Assembly: GCF_016595525.1 (NCBI RefSeq)
Contig: NZ_JAENII010000006.1
Location: forward strand, 202,780-266,779
DNA length: 64,000 nt
Source of the DNA: Haloferula rosea
Lineage (GTDB): Bacteria; Verrucomicrobiota; Verrucomicrobiia; Verrucomicrobiales; Akkermansiaceae
Reading direction: 5' to 3'
Under the pieces are notes generated by a model. The model had not been told where the DNA came from, searched no databases, and saw nothing but the letters and a program-made list of their open reading frames with translations. Each line of letters starts with the position of its first letter. The first letter of the stretch is position 1. This document shows positions 38,350-51,989 of the stretch, one piece after another. A program made the position numbers and the translations under genes.

Positions 38350-38949
38350 ATGGAAAGCCAACGATCCCAGCTTCTGCGCCTTGCGGGGGAGTCACGCCTA
38401 CTGCGTGAGGAGCGGCTGCGTGAGGCCGGGATCAGTAGTACGGTGATCTCGCAGGCGGTGAAGGCGGGTGAGCTGATCCGGCTGTCGCGAGGAGTTTACC
38501 ACCATCCCGAGGCGGAGCTTGACGAGAACCTGAGCCTTTCCGAAGTGGCGGCTCGGGTTCCTCATGCAGTGATCACACTTCTTTCCGCGCTGCAGTTTCA
38601 CCAGATTGGAACCCAGCAGCCGCATGCGGTTTGGATTCTCATGAAGCAGAATGCGGTCACTCCAAGGATCGACTATCCACCGCTCGAAGTGGTTCGCAGT
38701 AGTGTGGCTGCGTCTCTTTCGGCAGGCGTCGATATCCATCCACTCAATGACATTCCCGTCCGGATGACCAATCCAGCGCGTACCGTGGTCGACTGTTTCA
38801 AATACCGGAACCGGGTCGGTCTCGATGTCTGCCTGGAAGCACTCAAGGATGTCCTGCAACGAGGTCTGAAGCCCGTTGAAGTGATGGACTATGCCAAAAT
38901 CCAGCGGGTCACGAGCGTGATCCGTCCCTACCTCGATGCTCTCGTCTGA
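38350..38949 (+). CDS. AbiEi-family type IV antitoxin / transcriptional regulator
   Basis: This 199-residue protein has an N-terminal winged helix-turn-helix (about 5-50; LREERLREAGISSTVISQAV, then KAGELIRLSRGVYHH). The AbiEi C-terminal antitoxin domain follows (about 60-195; VPHAVITLLSALQFHQIGT, then RMTNPARTVVDCFKYRN). In the AbiE system the antitoxin both represses the operon and neutralises the nucleotidyltransferase toxin encoded next. The reading frame is intact, and the operator at 38323-38344 fits autoregulation. The start is the ATG at 38350. The toxin gene begins 3 bases after its stop, but that toxin is truncated. Confidence 0.88.
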   Translation: MESQRSQLLRLAGESRLLREERLREAGISSTVISQAVKAGELIRLSRGVYHHPEAELDENLSLSEVAARVPHAVITLLSALQFHQIGTQQPHAVWILMKQNAVTPRIDYPPLEVVRSSVAASLSAGVDIHPLNDIPVRMTNPARTVVDCFKYRNRVGLDVCLEALKDVLQRGLKPVEVMDYAKIQRVTSVIRPYLDALV

Positions 38950-38952
38950 ACC

Positions 38953-39229
38953 ATGAACCTCGTCGCCTCACTCCAGGACCGACTCAAGAACGAAGGGCGG
39001 CGAAGGGGCATTCATTATGCCTCCTTGCTGGAGCAATTTGCCCTCAGTCGCTTTTTTGCGCGCCTGGCTCAGAGTGACTACGCGGATCGCTTTGTCCTCA
39101 AAGGGGCCCAGCTGTTCCGCTTTCTGAACGAAGAGGGACACCGCCCGACCCGGAATGCCGATTTCCTCAGTTTTGGCGATCATGATCCCGAAGCGCTGAA
39201 AGCGATTTTCACTGAGATTTGCCAGCTTA
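38953..39229 (+). pseudogene. AbiEii-type toxin, truncated by repeat insertion
   Basis: The first about 92 residues match the N-terminal part of AbiEii nucleotidyltransferase toxins (MNLVASLQDRLKNEGRRRGI, then FVLKGAQLFRFL, then HRPTRNADFLSFG). Full-length toxins are about 250-300 residues. From 39230 the frame runs into repeat copy B and stops at 39435 with repeat-derived residues. The catalytic DxD of the family (normally within RPTRDLDLL) reads NAD here, so the first Asp is lost as well. The normal GG before it reads GA. The toxin is almost certainly dead; no downstream remnant is recognisable between the repeat and hsdM. Confidence 0.82.
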
Positions 39230-39233
39230 CGCC

Positions 39234-39462
39234 GGAGGGGAGGGAAAGGGTAAGGAGCGCGGGCAATCCTGCCCGCGGCGTGGAGGTAGCGGGAGGGTCA
39301 GGAGCGCGGGTTTCCAACCCGCTGGGCGGAGGGGAGGGAAGAACCAGGAGAGGGGAGACAGCGGGTTGCAAACCCGCATTCCGGATTCCTGGAGCCTGGG
39401 CTGTGGGCTTGTCACTCAAGGGCCGGCACGGTTAGATGCTCCCGTGCCAACTCGCAAACGCG
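39234..39462. repeat. Palindromic (REP-like) repeat cluster, copy B
   Basis: This block repeats 37778-38013 closely, from GGAGGGGAGGGAAAGGGTAA at its start to CCGTGCCAACTCGCAA at its end. It includes the CGCGGGCAATCCTGCCCGCG palindrome. It interrupts the AbiEii gene and lies 130 bases before hsdM. Confidence 0.9.
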
Positions 39463-39591
39463 CTTTCAAGAGGGTGGCCCACAATCCCCCCCGGAAAGAC
39501 AGATCCCCCGAACGCGGGATCTTCGATGCCGCCTGCTCCATGGGCGGGGCTGGCATCCAGCGCATCGCCGACATATGAATTTTCCCCAATA

Positions 39592-41220
39592 ATGCCTGCC
39601 CGCAAACGTGCCGCCAAAACGGCGAAGAAGAAAGACTCCACCGCCCACCTCGGCTTCGAGGCGAAGCTCTGGCTCGCCGCCGACAAGCTCCGCAACAACA
39701 TGGACGCGGCGGAATACAAGCACGTCGTCCTCGGGCTCATCTTCCTCAAATACATCTCCGACGCCTTCGAGGACCACCGTGCCAAGCTTCTCGCCGGGGA
39801 GGGTGACTACGCCGGGGCCGATCCGGAGGATCCGGACGAATACCGCGCCGAAAACATCTTCTGGGTGCCGCAGGAGGCCCGCTGGTCCCATCTCCAGGGC
39901 CGCGCCAAGCTGCCGACCATCGGCACGGACGTGGACGACGCCATGGACGCCATCGAGCGCGACAACCCACGACTCAAGGGCGCGCTCAACAAGAACTATG
40001 GGCGGGCAGATTTGGACAAGCACCGGCTCGGCGAGCTGATCGACCTCATCGGCTCCATCGAGCTGAAGGAGGAGGCGGGCCAGTCGAAGGACATCCTCGG
40101 CCGCGTCTTTGAATACTTCCTCACCCAGTTCGCCAGCGCCGAGGGCAAGAACGGCGGGCAGTTCTACACGCCCTCCTGCGTCGTCCGCCTGCTGGTGGAA
40201 ATGCTGGCACCCACGTCCGGCTCCCGCATCTACGACCCCGCCTGTGGCTCCGGCGGCATGTTCGTGCAGTCGGAAAAGTTCATCGAGTCCCATGGCGGCA
40301 AGCTGGGCGAAATCTCGGTCTACGGTCAGGAGAGCAACCCGACAACCCGCCGCCTCGCCATCATGAACCTCGCCCTGCGCGGCATCGAGGCGGACTTCGG
40401 CAAGGAACACGCCGACACCTTCCGAAACGTCCAGCACCCCGACCTCCGCGCCGACTACGTGCTGGCCAATCCCCCCTTCAACGACAGCGACTGGCACCGC
40501 AAGGACGACGATGTGCGCTGGCAATTCGGCGTCCCGCCCAAGGGCAACGCCAACTTCGCCTGGGTCCAGCACTTCATCCACCACCTCGCGCCCAAGGGCA
40601 TGGCCGGCTTCGTTCTCGCCAATGGCAGCATGAGCTCGAACCAGTCCGGCGAGGGCGAGATCCGCAAGGCCATCGTCGAGGCCGACCTCGTCGACTGCAT
40701 GGTCGCCCTGCCCGGCCAGCTCTTCTACTCCACCCAGATTGAGGTTTGCCTCTGGTTCCTTGCCCGCAACAAGAACGACGGGAAACGCCGGGACCGGCGC
40801 GGCGAAACCCTCTTCATCGACGCCCGCAAGATGGGCAGCATGGTTAGCCGCGTGAACCGCGAACTCACCGGCGAGGACATCGCCAGGATCGCCGACACCT
40901 ATCACCTTTGGCGTGGTGACCAAGGGTATGTAGTCCCGCCTTCAGGCGGATCGAAGAAGGACCGCCTAAAGGCGGAACTACGAACCTACGAAGACGTGCC
41001 CGGTTTTTGTAAATCGGCGACCACCGAGGAGATCGGGAAACACGGCTTCGTCCTCACCCCGGGCCGCTACGTCGGTGCCGAGGAAGCTGAGGACGACGGC
41101 GAGCCCTTCGAGGAAAAGATGCCGCGCCTCGTCGCGGAGCTGAACGCCCAGTTCGCCGAGTCCGCGAAACTGGAGCAGGCCATCAAATCAAACCTGAAGG
41201 GGCTGGGGTATGGCGGGTGA
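39592..41220 (+). CDS. hsdM: Type I restriction-modification DNA methyltransferase (HsdM)
   Basis: This 542-residue adenine N6 methyltransferase has a HsdM N-terminal helical domain (about 15-150). SAM-binding motif I is [10 protein letters not shown] (about 215-224) and catalytic motif IV is NPPF (from residue 293). It methylates host sites and forms the core complex with HsdS. I placed the start at the ATG at 39592, where basic N-terminal residues precede [19 protein letters not shown]; the frame is open from 39436 through repeat-edge sequence. Near residues 447-464 there is an in-frame palindromic repeat insert between WRGDQG and YEDVPGF. The catalytic region is untouched and the frame is kept, so the enzyme may still work. 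Confidence 0.95.
   Translation: MPARKRAAKTAKKKDSTAHLGFEAKLWLAADKLRNNMDAAEYKHVVLGLIFLKYISDAFEDHRAKLLAGEGDYAGADPEDPDEYRAENIFWVPQEARWSHLQGRAKLPTIGTDVDDAMDAIERDNPRLKGALNKNYGRADLDKHRLGELIDLIGSIELKEEAGQSKDILGRVFEYFLTQFASAEGKNGGQFYTPSCVVRLLVEMLAPTSGSRIYDPACGSGGMFVQSEKFIESHGGKLGEISVYGQESNPTTRRLAIMNLALRGIEADFGKEHADTFRNVQHPDLRADYVLANPPFNDSDWHRKDDDVRWQFGVPPKGNANFAWVQHFIHHLAPKGMAGFVLANGSMSSNQSGEGEIRKAIVEADLVDCMVALPGQLFYSTQIEVCLWFLARNKNDGKRRDRRGETLFIDARKMGSMVSRVNRELTGEDIARIADTYHLWRGDQGYVVPPSGGSKKDRLKAELRTYEDVPGFCKSATTEEIGKHGFVLTPGRYVGAEEAEDDGEPFEEKMPRLVAELNAQFAESAKLEQAIKSNLKGLGYGG
40930..40981. repeat. 52-bp palindromic repeat inside hsdM
   Basis: Two 20-base arms (40930-40949 and 40962-40981) are reverse complements at 18 of 20 positions, separated by 12 bases. 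It encodes VVPPSGG, a short linker and LKAELR in the hsdM frame, and differs in sequence from repeat clusters A and B. Confidence 0.9.
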
Positions 41221-42535
41221 TGCTGGCTCAGTCGTGACCATTGAGGAGTTGATGGCCGACGGCACCATTGTTGCTCACAAGGATGGGAACTACGGGTCGA
41301 ACTATCCACGGGTTGAGGAGTTCGGGTCTGAGGGCGTGCCGTTCCTGACGGCGAAGTCCCTTCGCGAAGGCTATGTGGATATTGCTGGCGCACCACGCTT
41401 GGCGGACGAACGAGCCGATGGTCTGACGTTTGGATTTGTTCAGGAGAACGATGTGCTCCTTTCTCACAACGCAACGATTGGACGTGTTGCCATTGTCCCT
41501 CCGCATAAAGGACGCCTTCTGGTCGGAACTTCGCTGACCTACTTCCGCCTCAACCCGCAGAAGCTGCTTCCTCGCTATCTTGCAGTCTACTTTGCAGGGA
41601 CGGAGTTCCAGAACCAGCTCGCGGCAGTGATGAGTCACTCAACGCGAAACCAGGTTCCGGTAACGGCGCAGCGAAAGTTGAGTGTCGTGGTCCCACCCCT
41701 CCCCGAGCAAAAAGCCATCGCGGCGGTGCTTGGGGCGCTGGACGACAAGATCGAGTTGAACCGGCGGATGAACGCGACGCTGGAGGCGATGGCGCGGGCG
41801 CTCTTCCAGAGCTGGTTCGTGGATTTCGACCCCGTCCGCGCCAAGCTAGATGGTCGCAAGCCCCCCAATCTCGACCCCGCCACTGCCGCCCTCTTCCCTG
41901 AGCACTTTGACCACGGCGATGATGGTTTGCTTCCCGTCGGTTGGCGTCGTGCCTCCATCGAAGAGCTTTGCGAGATCAATGGATGGGCCCTCAGCAAGCG
42001 GGACGATCTGGAAACGCTCGAATACATCGAGATTTCCGAGGTGAATCGCGGCAACATCTCGAATGTTGCAACCTACAATCGCGGAGAGGAGCCAAGCCGC
42101 GCTCGCCGCCGCCTCCGGCATGGAGATACGGCGCTTTCCACGGTGCGTCCGGATCGCGGTGCCTACTTCCTCGCCCTAAATCCGCCTGAGAACCGAGTGG
42201 CTTCCACCGGCTTTGCCCTCCTCACGCCAACTGAGGCGCCATGGTCGTTCGTTCACGCAGCTATGACTCAGCAGGAAGTCTCCGACCACCTCGGCCAGAT
42301 GGCCGATGGAGGTGCCTATCCTGCCGTTCGTCCTGAGATCATTGGGGCAATGCAGGTCGCCATTCCCGGTGAATCAAAGATCCTCGATGCATTCCACCGC
42401 ATCTGCGCACCATTTTACGAACAGGCGGAATCCAATCGAGTCCAATCCCGCACCCTCGCCACCCTGCGCGACACACTGTTGCCGAAGCTGCTGAGTGGGG
42501 AGGTTTCAATCGATCAAGTTGCCTTGGATGCCTAA
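41210..42535 (+). CDS. hsdS: Type I restriction-modification specificity subunit (HsdS)
   Basis: This 441-residue protein has two target-recognition domains (about 5-150 and 225-385). Each is followed by a conserved helical spacer: [31 protein letters not shown] (abbreviated; about 163-193) and a C-terminal helix ending in [16 protein letters not shown]. These define the bipartite DNA site recognised by the methylase and nuclease. The start overlaps the hsdM stop by 11 bases and the end overlaps the next gene by 8, indicating tight coupling. The recognition sequence cannot be read from the protein. Confidence 0.94.
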   Translation: MAGDAGSVVTIEELMADGTIVAHKDGNYGSNYPRVEEFGSEGVPFLTAKSLREGYVDIAGAPRLADERADGLTFGFVQENDVLLSHNATIGRVAIVPPHKGRLLVGTSLTYFRLNPQKLLPRYLAVYFAGTEFQNQLAAVMSHSTRNQVPVTAQRKLSVVVPPLPEQKAIAAVLGALDDKIELNRRMNATLEAMARALFQSWFVDFDPVRAKLDGRKPPNLDPATAALFPEHFDHGDDGLLPVGWRRASIEELCEINGWALSKRDDLETLEYIEISEVNRGNISNVATYNRGEEPSRARRRLRHGDTALSTVRPDRGAYFLALNPPENRVASTGFALLTPTEAPWSFVHAAMTQQEVSDHLGQMADGGAYPAVRPEIIGAMQVAIPGESKILDAFHRICAPFYEQAESNRVQSRTLATLRDTLLPKLLSGEVSIDQVALDA

Positions 42536-44114
42536 TCTTACCCTCACCATGTTCTTGCTGAAGGATTCGATCACGAATCCCGAGGACGCTTTGGATCCGG
42601 ACAAGTCGAGAACTGCGATCCAGCTTGCGGATAATTCAAGTGTTTGGGGAACCTTGTTTGTAGGGGCACAGAAACGGGGAATCCCGGACTGGGTTGGGAT
42701 GCTCAATCAGTTTCTGGTTGAACCCGTGGTCGACGTTTACAGCGCGAGCATCGCGGCAGTTCTGATTGTTTGGCATGAAGAGCGTTATTTTGCCCTGACC
42801 TTTGGAAGTGGCAGGTTCCTGCTCGATCCCCGTGCTTGTGTTCGAGATTTCGGTCTCAAAGTAACCTTGAACCGCGTGGATCCCGCGAAGCTACGAAGTA
42901 TGGACTCCAAGGTTTACGACGATCTTGTGGTTTCAACCCGGAAGCAGCTCAGCCGCAGCGGAGCCGTCGCGAACTTTGAGTTGGATGTCGGGCGGGCACT
43001 ATTGCGGGGTGTGACGGGCGACGCTAACGACGGCGAAATCTTCAAGCGGCTGACGGGAGCTTCGGCACTTCGTTTTACGACGGAGCTTTCCTTTTCTCAG
43101 TTGGACGATATTCTTGAGGAGGTGGTTGCTGCGTACGAAGACACGACCTATCAGGCCAATTTCGGGTGGATCGACAATGTCCGGGAGGTGAACGAAGAAC
43201 GCGCTGAGGAGCTAGATGGTTTGTTGGAAACGGCTCTACTTCAACCTGATGCCGGCGGGGCCTACCTAGCGCCCGCGGACGTGGTGGATTGGACTGAAAT
43301 TGATGCCTTCAATTACACCGGCGGTAGTAGCGGCGTTGAATATCAGGATCTCTCTCTGCCCGCGTACGTTGCGATCCACATTGGAAAGGGGCAACCTCCT
43401 GACATAGCTGCTCTGAAACGCCATCGAGTGAAGGTGCGCAGAGACGGGCAACCTCAGTGGAGGGACGAATGGGCCGTTTACGAATGCATCGTTTGGGAGA
43501 CGGACCTCAATGGACGAAAGTATGTCCTCTTCGATGGCCGGTGGTTCGCGGTTGATCAGCAGTATGCCGCTAGCGTGCTTGGATATGTGGCATCAATCTC
43601 AGTGGATCCGTCAGGATTGCCGGACGGGACGGTTGGGGAATGGGAAGAGGTCTACAACGCCGCGGTCGAAACCGCTGATCCAGCGACCTACGCCCTCTTG
43701 GACCGGCAGTTGTTCACGCCTACAGGCGGCGGATCGCAGATTGAGTTCTGCGATCTCCTGTCTTCTGGCTGTGAACTTGTTCATGTCAAAAAGCGTTCCG
43801 GTTCGGCGACCCTGAGCCACTTGTTTGCCCAAGGTTCAGTAGCAGCGGACTTGTTCCTCCAAGACCAAGGGCTTCGTGCAGCGGTCCGCCAGAATCTGAC
43901 CACCGCTGGAAAGACGGGGCATGCTGCGCTTATACCGCCCGATCGGCCTGTTCCTAATGATTTCGAGGTCGTCTATGCCGTCTTGGTGAAGCCCGGGCGA
44001 CGCGCGTGGCCTCCACCACTCCCTTTCTTTTCCGCAGTCAACCTGATGCACCATGCTACACGGATTCAGAATCTTGGATTCCGAGTTTCGATTCGGCATG
44101 TCCGGCTCAACTAA
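42528..44114 (+). CDS. DUF6119 / TIGR04141-type sporadically distributed protein
   Basis: This 528-residue soluble protein has the family-typical start (LTLTMFLLKDSITNPEDAL). It also has the conserved segments VLIVWHEERYFALTFGSGRFLLDP and WYEC-like AVYECIVWETDLNGRKYVLFDGRWFAVD (abbreviated; about residues 85-108 and 315-345). The family is scattered through bacterial genomes, often beside restriction-modification genes, and has no agreed biochemical activity. It overlaps hsdS by 8 bases, so it is part of this operon. The sequence near its end is lower in GC than the flanking housekeeping genes, in keeping with transfer. A defence role is inferred from context only. Confidence 0.8.
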   Translation: MPNLTLTMFLLKDSITNPEDALDPDKSRTAIQLADNSSVWGTLFVGAQKRGIPDWVGMLNQFLVEPVVDVYSASIAAVLIVWHEERYFALTFGSGRFLLDPRACVRDFGLKVTLNRVDPAKLRSMDSKVYDDLVVSTRKQLSRSGAVANFELDVGRALLRGVTGDANDGEIFKRLTGASALRFTTELSFSQLDDILEEVVAAYEDTTYQANFGWIDNVREVNEERAEELDGLLETALLQPDAGGAYLAPADVVDWTEIDAFNYTGGSSGVEYQDLSLPAYVAIHIGKGQPPDIAALKRHRVKVRRDGQPQWRDEWAVYECIVWETDLNGRKYVLFDGRWFAVDQQYAASVLGYVASISVDPSGLPDGTVGEWEEVYNAAVETADPATYALLDRQLFTPTGGGSQIEFCDLLSSGCELVHVKKRSGSATLSHLFAQGSVAADLFLQDQGLRAAVRQNLTTAGKTGHAALIPPDRPVPNDFEVVYAVLVKPGRRAWPPPLPFFSAVNLMHHATRIQNLGFRVSIRHVRLN

Positions 44115-44127
44115 TCCATCAAGCTGC

Positions 44128-46203
44128 ATGCCACACAACTCGACACGTGCTCTCGAACTGCTCCGCCTCGGAACCCAGAATCCGTCCGCGGAGTTCCGCG
44201 ACGGGCAAGAGGAAGCCATTCGCCATGTCGTCGAGGGGCTGGGCCGTTTGCTGGTGGTGCAAAAGACCGGCTGGGGAAAGAGTTCCGTGTATTTCATCGC
44301 GACGAAGTTGCTACGCGAGCAAGGCTTGGGGCCGGCGATCTTGATCTCTCCGCTCTTATCTTTGATGCGGAACCAGATCGCGGCGGCGGAGCGGATGGGT
44401 GTGCGGGCGCTGACGATCCATTCCGGCAATACCGCCGATTGGGACGAGGTGAAGGAGCGGGTCAGAAATGATGAGGTGGACATTCTCCTCATTTCGCCTG
44501 AGCGGCTTTCGAATGAGTATTTCCGCAACGAGGTTCTTGGTCCGGTGGCGGGAAGGATTTCGCTGCTGGTGGTGGATGAGGCGCATTGCATTTCCGATTG
44601 GGGTCACGACTTCCGTCCGCACTACCGCTTCATTGAGCGGATCGTTCGTCAGTTGCCCGCCAACCTTCGTCTGCTGGCCACCACAGCGACGGCAAACGAG
44701 CGGGTGATGAACGACCTGGAGCAGATCCTCGGGCCGAACCTTGAAGTTTCGCGAGGCGAGCTGGGGAGGCCGTCGCTTTTCCTGCAGACGATCCGCCTGG
44801 CGGGTCAGGCAGAGCGTCTGGCGTGGCTGGCACAACACCTGCCGGGGATTCCGGGCAGCGGGATCGTCTACACGCTGACGGTGAGGGATGCTGCCCAGGT
44901 GGCGGAGTGGCTCAGGTCGAGAGGGATCGAGGCGAGGGCCTACAGCGGTCAATCCGGCGACGAGCGCCCGGAGCTTGAAGATGCCCTGCTGCGGAATGAG
45001 GTGAAGGTGCTGGCGGCAACGACGGCGCTTGGCATGGGATTCGACAAGCCGGATCTGGCATTCGTGATCCATTTCCAGATGCCGGGATCGGTGGTGGCTT
45101 ACTATCAGCAGGTGGGGCGTGCAGGGCGCAACATTGATTCGGCCTACGGCATTCTCCTAAGCGGAGTAGAGGAGCAGGAGATCAACGATTACTTCATCGA
45201 AAGCGCCTTTCCCAAACGCGAGGAGGTGTCAGCGGTGCTGGATGCCTTGGGAGAGGCTGAGGAGGGCTTTTCCGTTCCGGAATTGATGGCTCGGGTGAAC
45301 GCGACGATGGGCCGGATTGATAAGGCGCTCTTGCTGATGAGTCTGGAGTCCCCGGCGGCGGTTGTGAAGGAGGGGACGAAGTGGAGGCTGACGGCGGCCG
45401 GGCTGTCGGAGGATTTTTGGATTCGCGCCGAGAGGCTTACTTCGCTGCGTCGTGATGAGCAGCAGCAGATGAAGGACTATGTGGATCTGGAGACCGGGCA
45501 CATGGAGTTTCTCATTTCGGCATTGGACGGCGATCCTGCAGGATATGTCCCGCCCGGAGTGCCTGAGATTGCACAGGATGTGGAGCCCGGACTGATCTGG
45601 GAGGCGGAGAGTTTTCTGCGCAGGACGGGTTTGCCCCTGGAGCCGCGCAAGAGGTGGCCAAACGGAGGTCTGCCGCAGATGGGGGTGCGTGGAAACCTAG
45701 CGGAGGAGCTTCGCGCGGAGAGCGGAAGGGTGCTTTGCTATTGGGGCGGAGCTGGATGGGGGGAAGAGGTGCGGCGGGGGAAGTATCATGATGCGCGCTT
45801 TTCCGATGATCTGGTGGCTGCCTGTGTCGCCATGGTGGGCGACTGGAATCCGCATCCTGCACCGGAGTGGGTCACCTGTGTGCCGTCGCTGCGACACCCG
45901 GACTTGGTGCCGGATTTTGCCCGTCGGCTGGCTGCGGCCCTTGGATTGCCCTTTTTTGAAACCCTCCGGAAGACTGATGCTCGCCCGGAGCAGAAGACCA
46001 TGGCCAACAGCATTCAGCAGGCCCGCAACATTGATGGATCGCTTGAAATCCTGAGTGGCAGCGTCCGGGAGGGCTCCGTCTTGCTGGTGGACGATATGGT
46101 GGATTCCAAATGGACCCTGACTGTGGCAGCCTACCTCCTCAGGCAGCAGGGTAGTGGACCGATCCACCCGCTCGCACTGGCCACCACCGCCCACGCCGAA
46201 TAA
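44128..46203 (+). CDS. RecQ-type helicase fused to C-terminal phosphoribosyltransferase domain
   Basis: This protein has 691 residues. Helicase motif I is QKTGWGKSS, motif II is DEAH within [19 protein letters not shown], motif III is LATTATA and motif VI is QQVGRAGRN, all intact. After the RecA domains comes a winged-helix-like part (about 380-470). The C-terminal about 150 residues hold a ComF-like phosphoribosyltransferase: [23 protein letters not shown] (abbreviated; the PRPP-binding loop). Housekeeping RecQ has instead zinc-binding and HRDC domains, so this is a specialised version. ATGs at 44098 and 44053 are alternative starts. It is followed after 2 bases by a DprA-like gene; the PRTase-plus-DprA pairing recalls the ShosTA antiphage module. 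Confidence 0.87.
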   Translation: MPHNSTRALELLRLGTQNPSAEFRDGQEEAIRHVVEGLGRLLVVQKTGWGKSSVYFIATKLLREQGLGPAILISPLLSLMRNQIAAAERMGVRALTIHSGNTADWDEVKERVRNDEVDILLISPERLSNEYFRNEVLGPVAGRISLLVVDEAHCISDWGHDFRPHYRFIERIVRQLPANLRLLATTATANERVMNDLEQILGPNLEVSRGELGRPSLFLQTIRLAGQAERLAWLAQHLPGIPGSGIVYTLTVRDAAQVAEWLRSRGIEARAYSGQSGDERPELEDALLRNEVKVLAATTALGMGFDKPDLAFVIHFQMPGSVVAYYQQVGRAGRNIDSAYGILLSGVEEQEINDYFIESAFPKREEVSAVLDALGEAEEGFSVPELMARVNATMGRIDKALLLMSLESPAAVVKEGTKWRLTAAGLSEDFWIRAERLTSLRRDEQQQMKDYVDLETGHMEFLISALDGDPAGYVPPGVPEIAQDVEPGLIWEAESFLRRTGLPLEPRKRWPNGGLPQMGVRGNLAEELRAESGRVLCYWGGAGWGEEVRRGKYHDARFSDDLVAACVAMVGDWNPHPAPEWVTCVPSLRHPDLVPDFARRLAAALGLPFFETLRKTDARPEQKTMANSIQQARNIDGSLEILSGSVREGSVLLVDDMVDSKWTLTVAAYLLRQQGSGPIHPLALATTAHAE

Positions 46204-46205
46204 GC

Positions 46206-47477
46206 ATGGAAATCTCACCCAACACCCAAGCCATCCTGCTGCTGACCGCTCCATTGATTGCGGGGAAGAAAGCGGAGCCTGCTCCTTTGTTGACGTTAAA
46301 GGACTACAACTGTTTCGCCCGTTGCCTGCGGGATGCGGGAAAAGAGCCAGCGGACCTGCTTGGGGCAGATGTTGGTGAGTTGTTGGACAGTTGCGGTGCA
46401 CGCTATGGACGGGAGCGTCTGGAAGCCTTGCTCGCTCGGGGTTTCCTGCTCGGACAGGCGGCGGACCGTTGGCGTTCGCGTGGAATCTGGGTGATCAGTC
46501 GGGCTGATGCCTGCTATCCCCGCCGCTTGAAGGCTCGCCTGCGGGAAGCGGCGCCACCCATCCTTTACGGCTGCGGTGAACCTGGCCTGCTCGATGCAGG
46601 GGGCTTGGCCGTCGTAGGTTCCCGGCACGTGGACGATGAATTGGTGCGCTACACGACTCAACTGGGAGCGGTGGCCGCCGAAGCGGGAGTTGCGATCGTC
46701 TCCGGGGCGGCGCGAGGGATCGATAGTTCGGCGATGGCGGGTGCTCTGGATGCGGGAGGAAGAGTGATCGGCGTGATGGCGGATAGTCTTCAACGAGCCG
46801 CCTTGGCAAAGGGCAACCGTGATGCATTTCGCGATGGGCGACTCGTCGTGGTGTCCGCGTACGATCCAGCGGCTGGATTCAATGTCGGGCATGCGATGCA
46901 GCGCAACAAGGCGATCTATGCTCTTTCCGATGCCGGACTGGTGGTGACCTCGGATTTCAAGAAGGGGGGAACTTGGGCAGGAGCGATCGAGCAGTTGGGG
47001 AAGCTCAAACTCGTCCCGGTCTTCGTGCGGAATGGGTCTGCTGCCGGGAAAGGAAATCAAGCCCTGCTCCAACAGGGAGGGGAGGCATGGCCTGAGCCGG
47101 CGACTGGAGAAGAACTCACGGAGGCCATTTGCAGGGCGAAGGAGGACCGCGCCAAGGAGCCCAAGCAGGAGTCACTTGGGCTGCCCCTTCGTGAGGAAGA
47201 GGGCAACTACGCGGCGGAATCTCCCTCGGATGTTGAAGAGCCAGAGGCACGAAGGAGCCGACGGTCTCCCTCCGAACAATTGATGTCGGCGGTGACGGCG
47301 ATCATGTTAGAAATTCTATACGAGCCCATGAGCGACAAGCAGATCGCCGAACTCCTGAACGTTTCCAAAGCGCAGGTTCAGACGTGGCTGAAGGTGCTGA
47401 TGGAACAGGGAAAACTGGAGAAACTTACCAAGCCGGTGCGCTATCAAGTGGTTAACGCCGAGGGGAAACTCCTTTGA
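46206..47477 (+). CDS. DprA-like protein with C-terminal winged helix
   Basis: This 423-residue protein has a helical N-terminal region (about 1-100). A DprA/Smf Rossmann-like domain follows (about 105-300) with [23 protein letters not shown] and the late GGTWAGA. The C-terminus has a charged linker and a helix-turn-helix ([20 protein letters not shown]). Housekeeping DprA loads RecA on incoming single-stranded DNA. This copy sits in a defence island and is translated with the RecQ-PRTase fusion (2-base gap), so it is better read as a dedicated partner or antitoxin-like protein. A separate chromosomal dprA would be expected elsewhere. Confidence 0.85.
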   Translation: MEISPNTQAILLLTAPLIAGKKAEPAPLLTLKDYNCFARCLRDAGKEPADLLGADVGELLDSCGARYGRERLEALLARGFLLGQAADRWRSRGIWVISRADACYPRRLKARLREAAPPILYGCGEPGLLDAGGLAVVGSRHVDDELVRYTTQLGAVAAEAGVAIVSGAARGIDSSAMAGALDAGGRVIGVMADSLQRAALAKGNRDAFRDGRLVVVSAYDPAAGFNVGHAMQRNKAIYALSDAGLVVTSDFKKGGTWAGAIEQLGKLKLVPVFVRNGSAAGKGNQALLQQGGEAWPEPATGEELTEAICRAKEDRAKEPKQESLGLPLREEEGNYAAESPSDVEEPEARRSRRSPSEQLMSAVTAIMLEILYEPMSDKQIAELLNVSKAQVQTWLKVLMEQGKLEKLTKPVRYQVVNAEGKLL

Positions 47478-47504
47478 GAGGCGGGTATTTACCCAATCAC
47501 GAAC

Positions 47505-48815
47505 ATGAGTGATCCGATAATCCACAATCTCAGCCGCGAAGACCTTTATGAGAAGGTGTGGGCTACACCCGGGGTCAAGTTGTCGGAAGAGCTGGGTGTT
47601 TCGGATGTCGCGATTGCGAAGCGGTGCCGCAAGTTGAATATTCCCAGGCCCCCGCGGGGCTACTGGGCAAAGGTCGAGGCTGGTCGGCGGCCAAAACGTC
47701 CGCCGCTTCCTCCCACAGCCGAGCAGCTGTTTATTCAGGAAGCTCGGAAGCCGGTCGGGAAGAACTTGGCTTTGCCAAAGGATTCCGAAGACCTCCATCC
47801 TCTTGCGGCGGCGTTTCTCGAGGGCGTGAGTAAAAGCAAGCTCAGCTACGATAAAAAGCGGGTGAATTTCCGGGAAAGCCCGCTTCCTGAAGCGGACATC
47901 AGCAAAGAAATCGCATCACGGGCGGCGAAGGCGTTCCATGCGGTGCTCGAGGTCTTGGAGCCTCGGGGAATCCATTTTCGCAAGTCTCAAAGTTCTTATG
48001 ATGGTGGTCATTTCCGTAAAGGGAATGACCGGTTGTATGTGAAGTTTGAGGAGGAACTTGAGGATGTTCCCGGCGGGATTGGTCGTCGGAGGTCGGCGTA
48101 CGGATATCGTGAGCCGAAAACCGTTCCGTGTGGAAAGCTGACCATCACGATCAAGACCGAACGATACGGTTCATCAAAAGGGAAGAGTTGGGTCGAGTCT
48201 GACAGTTCTCCGCTCGAAGTCATTCTGGCGGAGGTGGCGACTTTCATCTGTAAGCACTACGCGGAAGCTCAGGTGCGCCGCGAAACCGAGAAGGTCGAGC
48301 GCGAAAGGCAACGGGTGGAGAACGAGATTCGTTTGAAGAAACACCAGGAAGAGGAGCGATTGCGAAAGGAGGAGGAGGCGCGGCAAAAGCACGCCGAGTC
48401 GCTTCTCAATGTTGCGAGCCAGCGACGGGAGGATCTGGTGAAGGCTTCCGAGTGGTGGCAGTTCTACAACTCAACAATTGCCTTCGTGGACGAGGTGGAG
48501 CGTCGGTGGCTGGCAACTCAGGAGAAACAGTTGGCCACTGAGCAGCAGGATTGGTTGGTATGGGCTCGCGAGACCGCGAAGGGGTTGTGCCCCTTTGACT
48601 CCGATTTCCCCGATCCATCGAAAGATGGAATCTTTGATCCGGAAGATGTTCCATTTGGCGGTCCCTATCCTCCGATTCGCCAGTTTCCCAATCCACCAAG
48701 TATGCCGGAGATCTCTGCTCCGGTCGTTGTCCAGCAAGGTTACGGAGCGTCTGGCTTTCAATCGCCTCCCGCACCTAAACCGTATCCCTTTTGGCTCAGG
48801 CACCTCCCACGGTGA
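47505..48815 (+). CDS. HTH and coiled-coil protein of unknown function
   Basis: This protein has 436 residues. The N-terminus (about 8-60) is a helix-turn-helix of a recognisable type (SREDLYEKVWATPGVKLSEE, then VSDVAIAKRCRKLNIPRPPR, then GYWAKVEAG), often seen in mobile or accessory regions. A mixed middle domain (about 75-245) is followed by a strongly charged coiled coil (about 255-305; ETEKVERERQRVENEIRLKK). The Pro-rich tail ends YPFWLRHLPR. There is no catalytic motif. It lies between the DprA-like gene and hsdR with short gaps (27 and 24 bases), so it is probably co-transcribed. Either DNA binding or a sensor role is possible. Confidence 0.75.
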   Translation: MSDPIIHNLSREDLYEKVWATPGVKLSEELGVSDVAIAKRCRKLNIPRPPRGYWAKVEAGRRPKRPPLPPTAEQLFIQEARKPVGKNLALPKDSEDLHPLAAAFLEGVSKSKLSYDKKRVNFRESPLPEADISKEIASRAAKAFHAVLEVLEPRGIHFRKSQSSYDGGHFRKGNDRLYVKFEEELEDVPGGIGRRRSAYGYREPKTVPCGKLTITIKTERYGSSKGKSWVESDSSPLEVILAEVATFICKHYAEAQVRRETEKVERERQRVENEIRLKKHQEEERLRKEEEARQKHAESLLNVASQRREDLVKASEWWQFYNSTIAFVDEVERRWLATQEKQLATEQQDWLVWARETAKGLCPFDSDFPDPSKDGIFDPEDVPFGGPYPPIRQFPNPPSMPEISAPVVVQQGYGASGFQSPPAPKPYPFWLRHLPR

Positions 48816-48839
48816 GCGTGCCGATTCAAAAAAACACCT

Positions 48840-51989
<3,150 letters not shown>

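Noticed and set aside
37749..39462. CRISPR-like array
   Set aside because: The palindromic units differ in spacing and sequence, there are no uniform spacers, and no cas gene is in the window.
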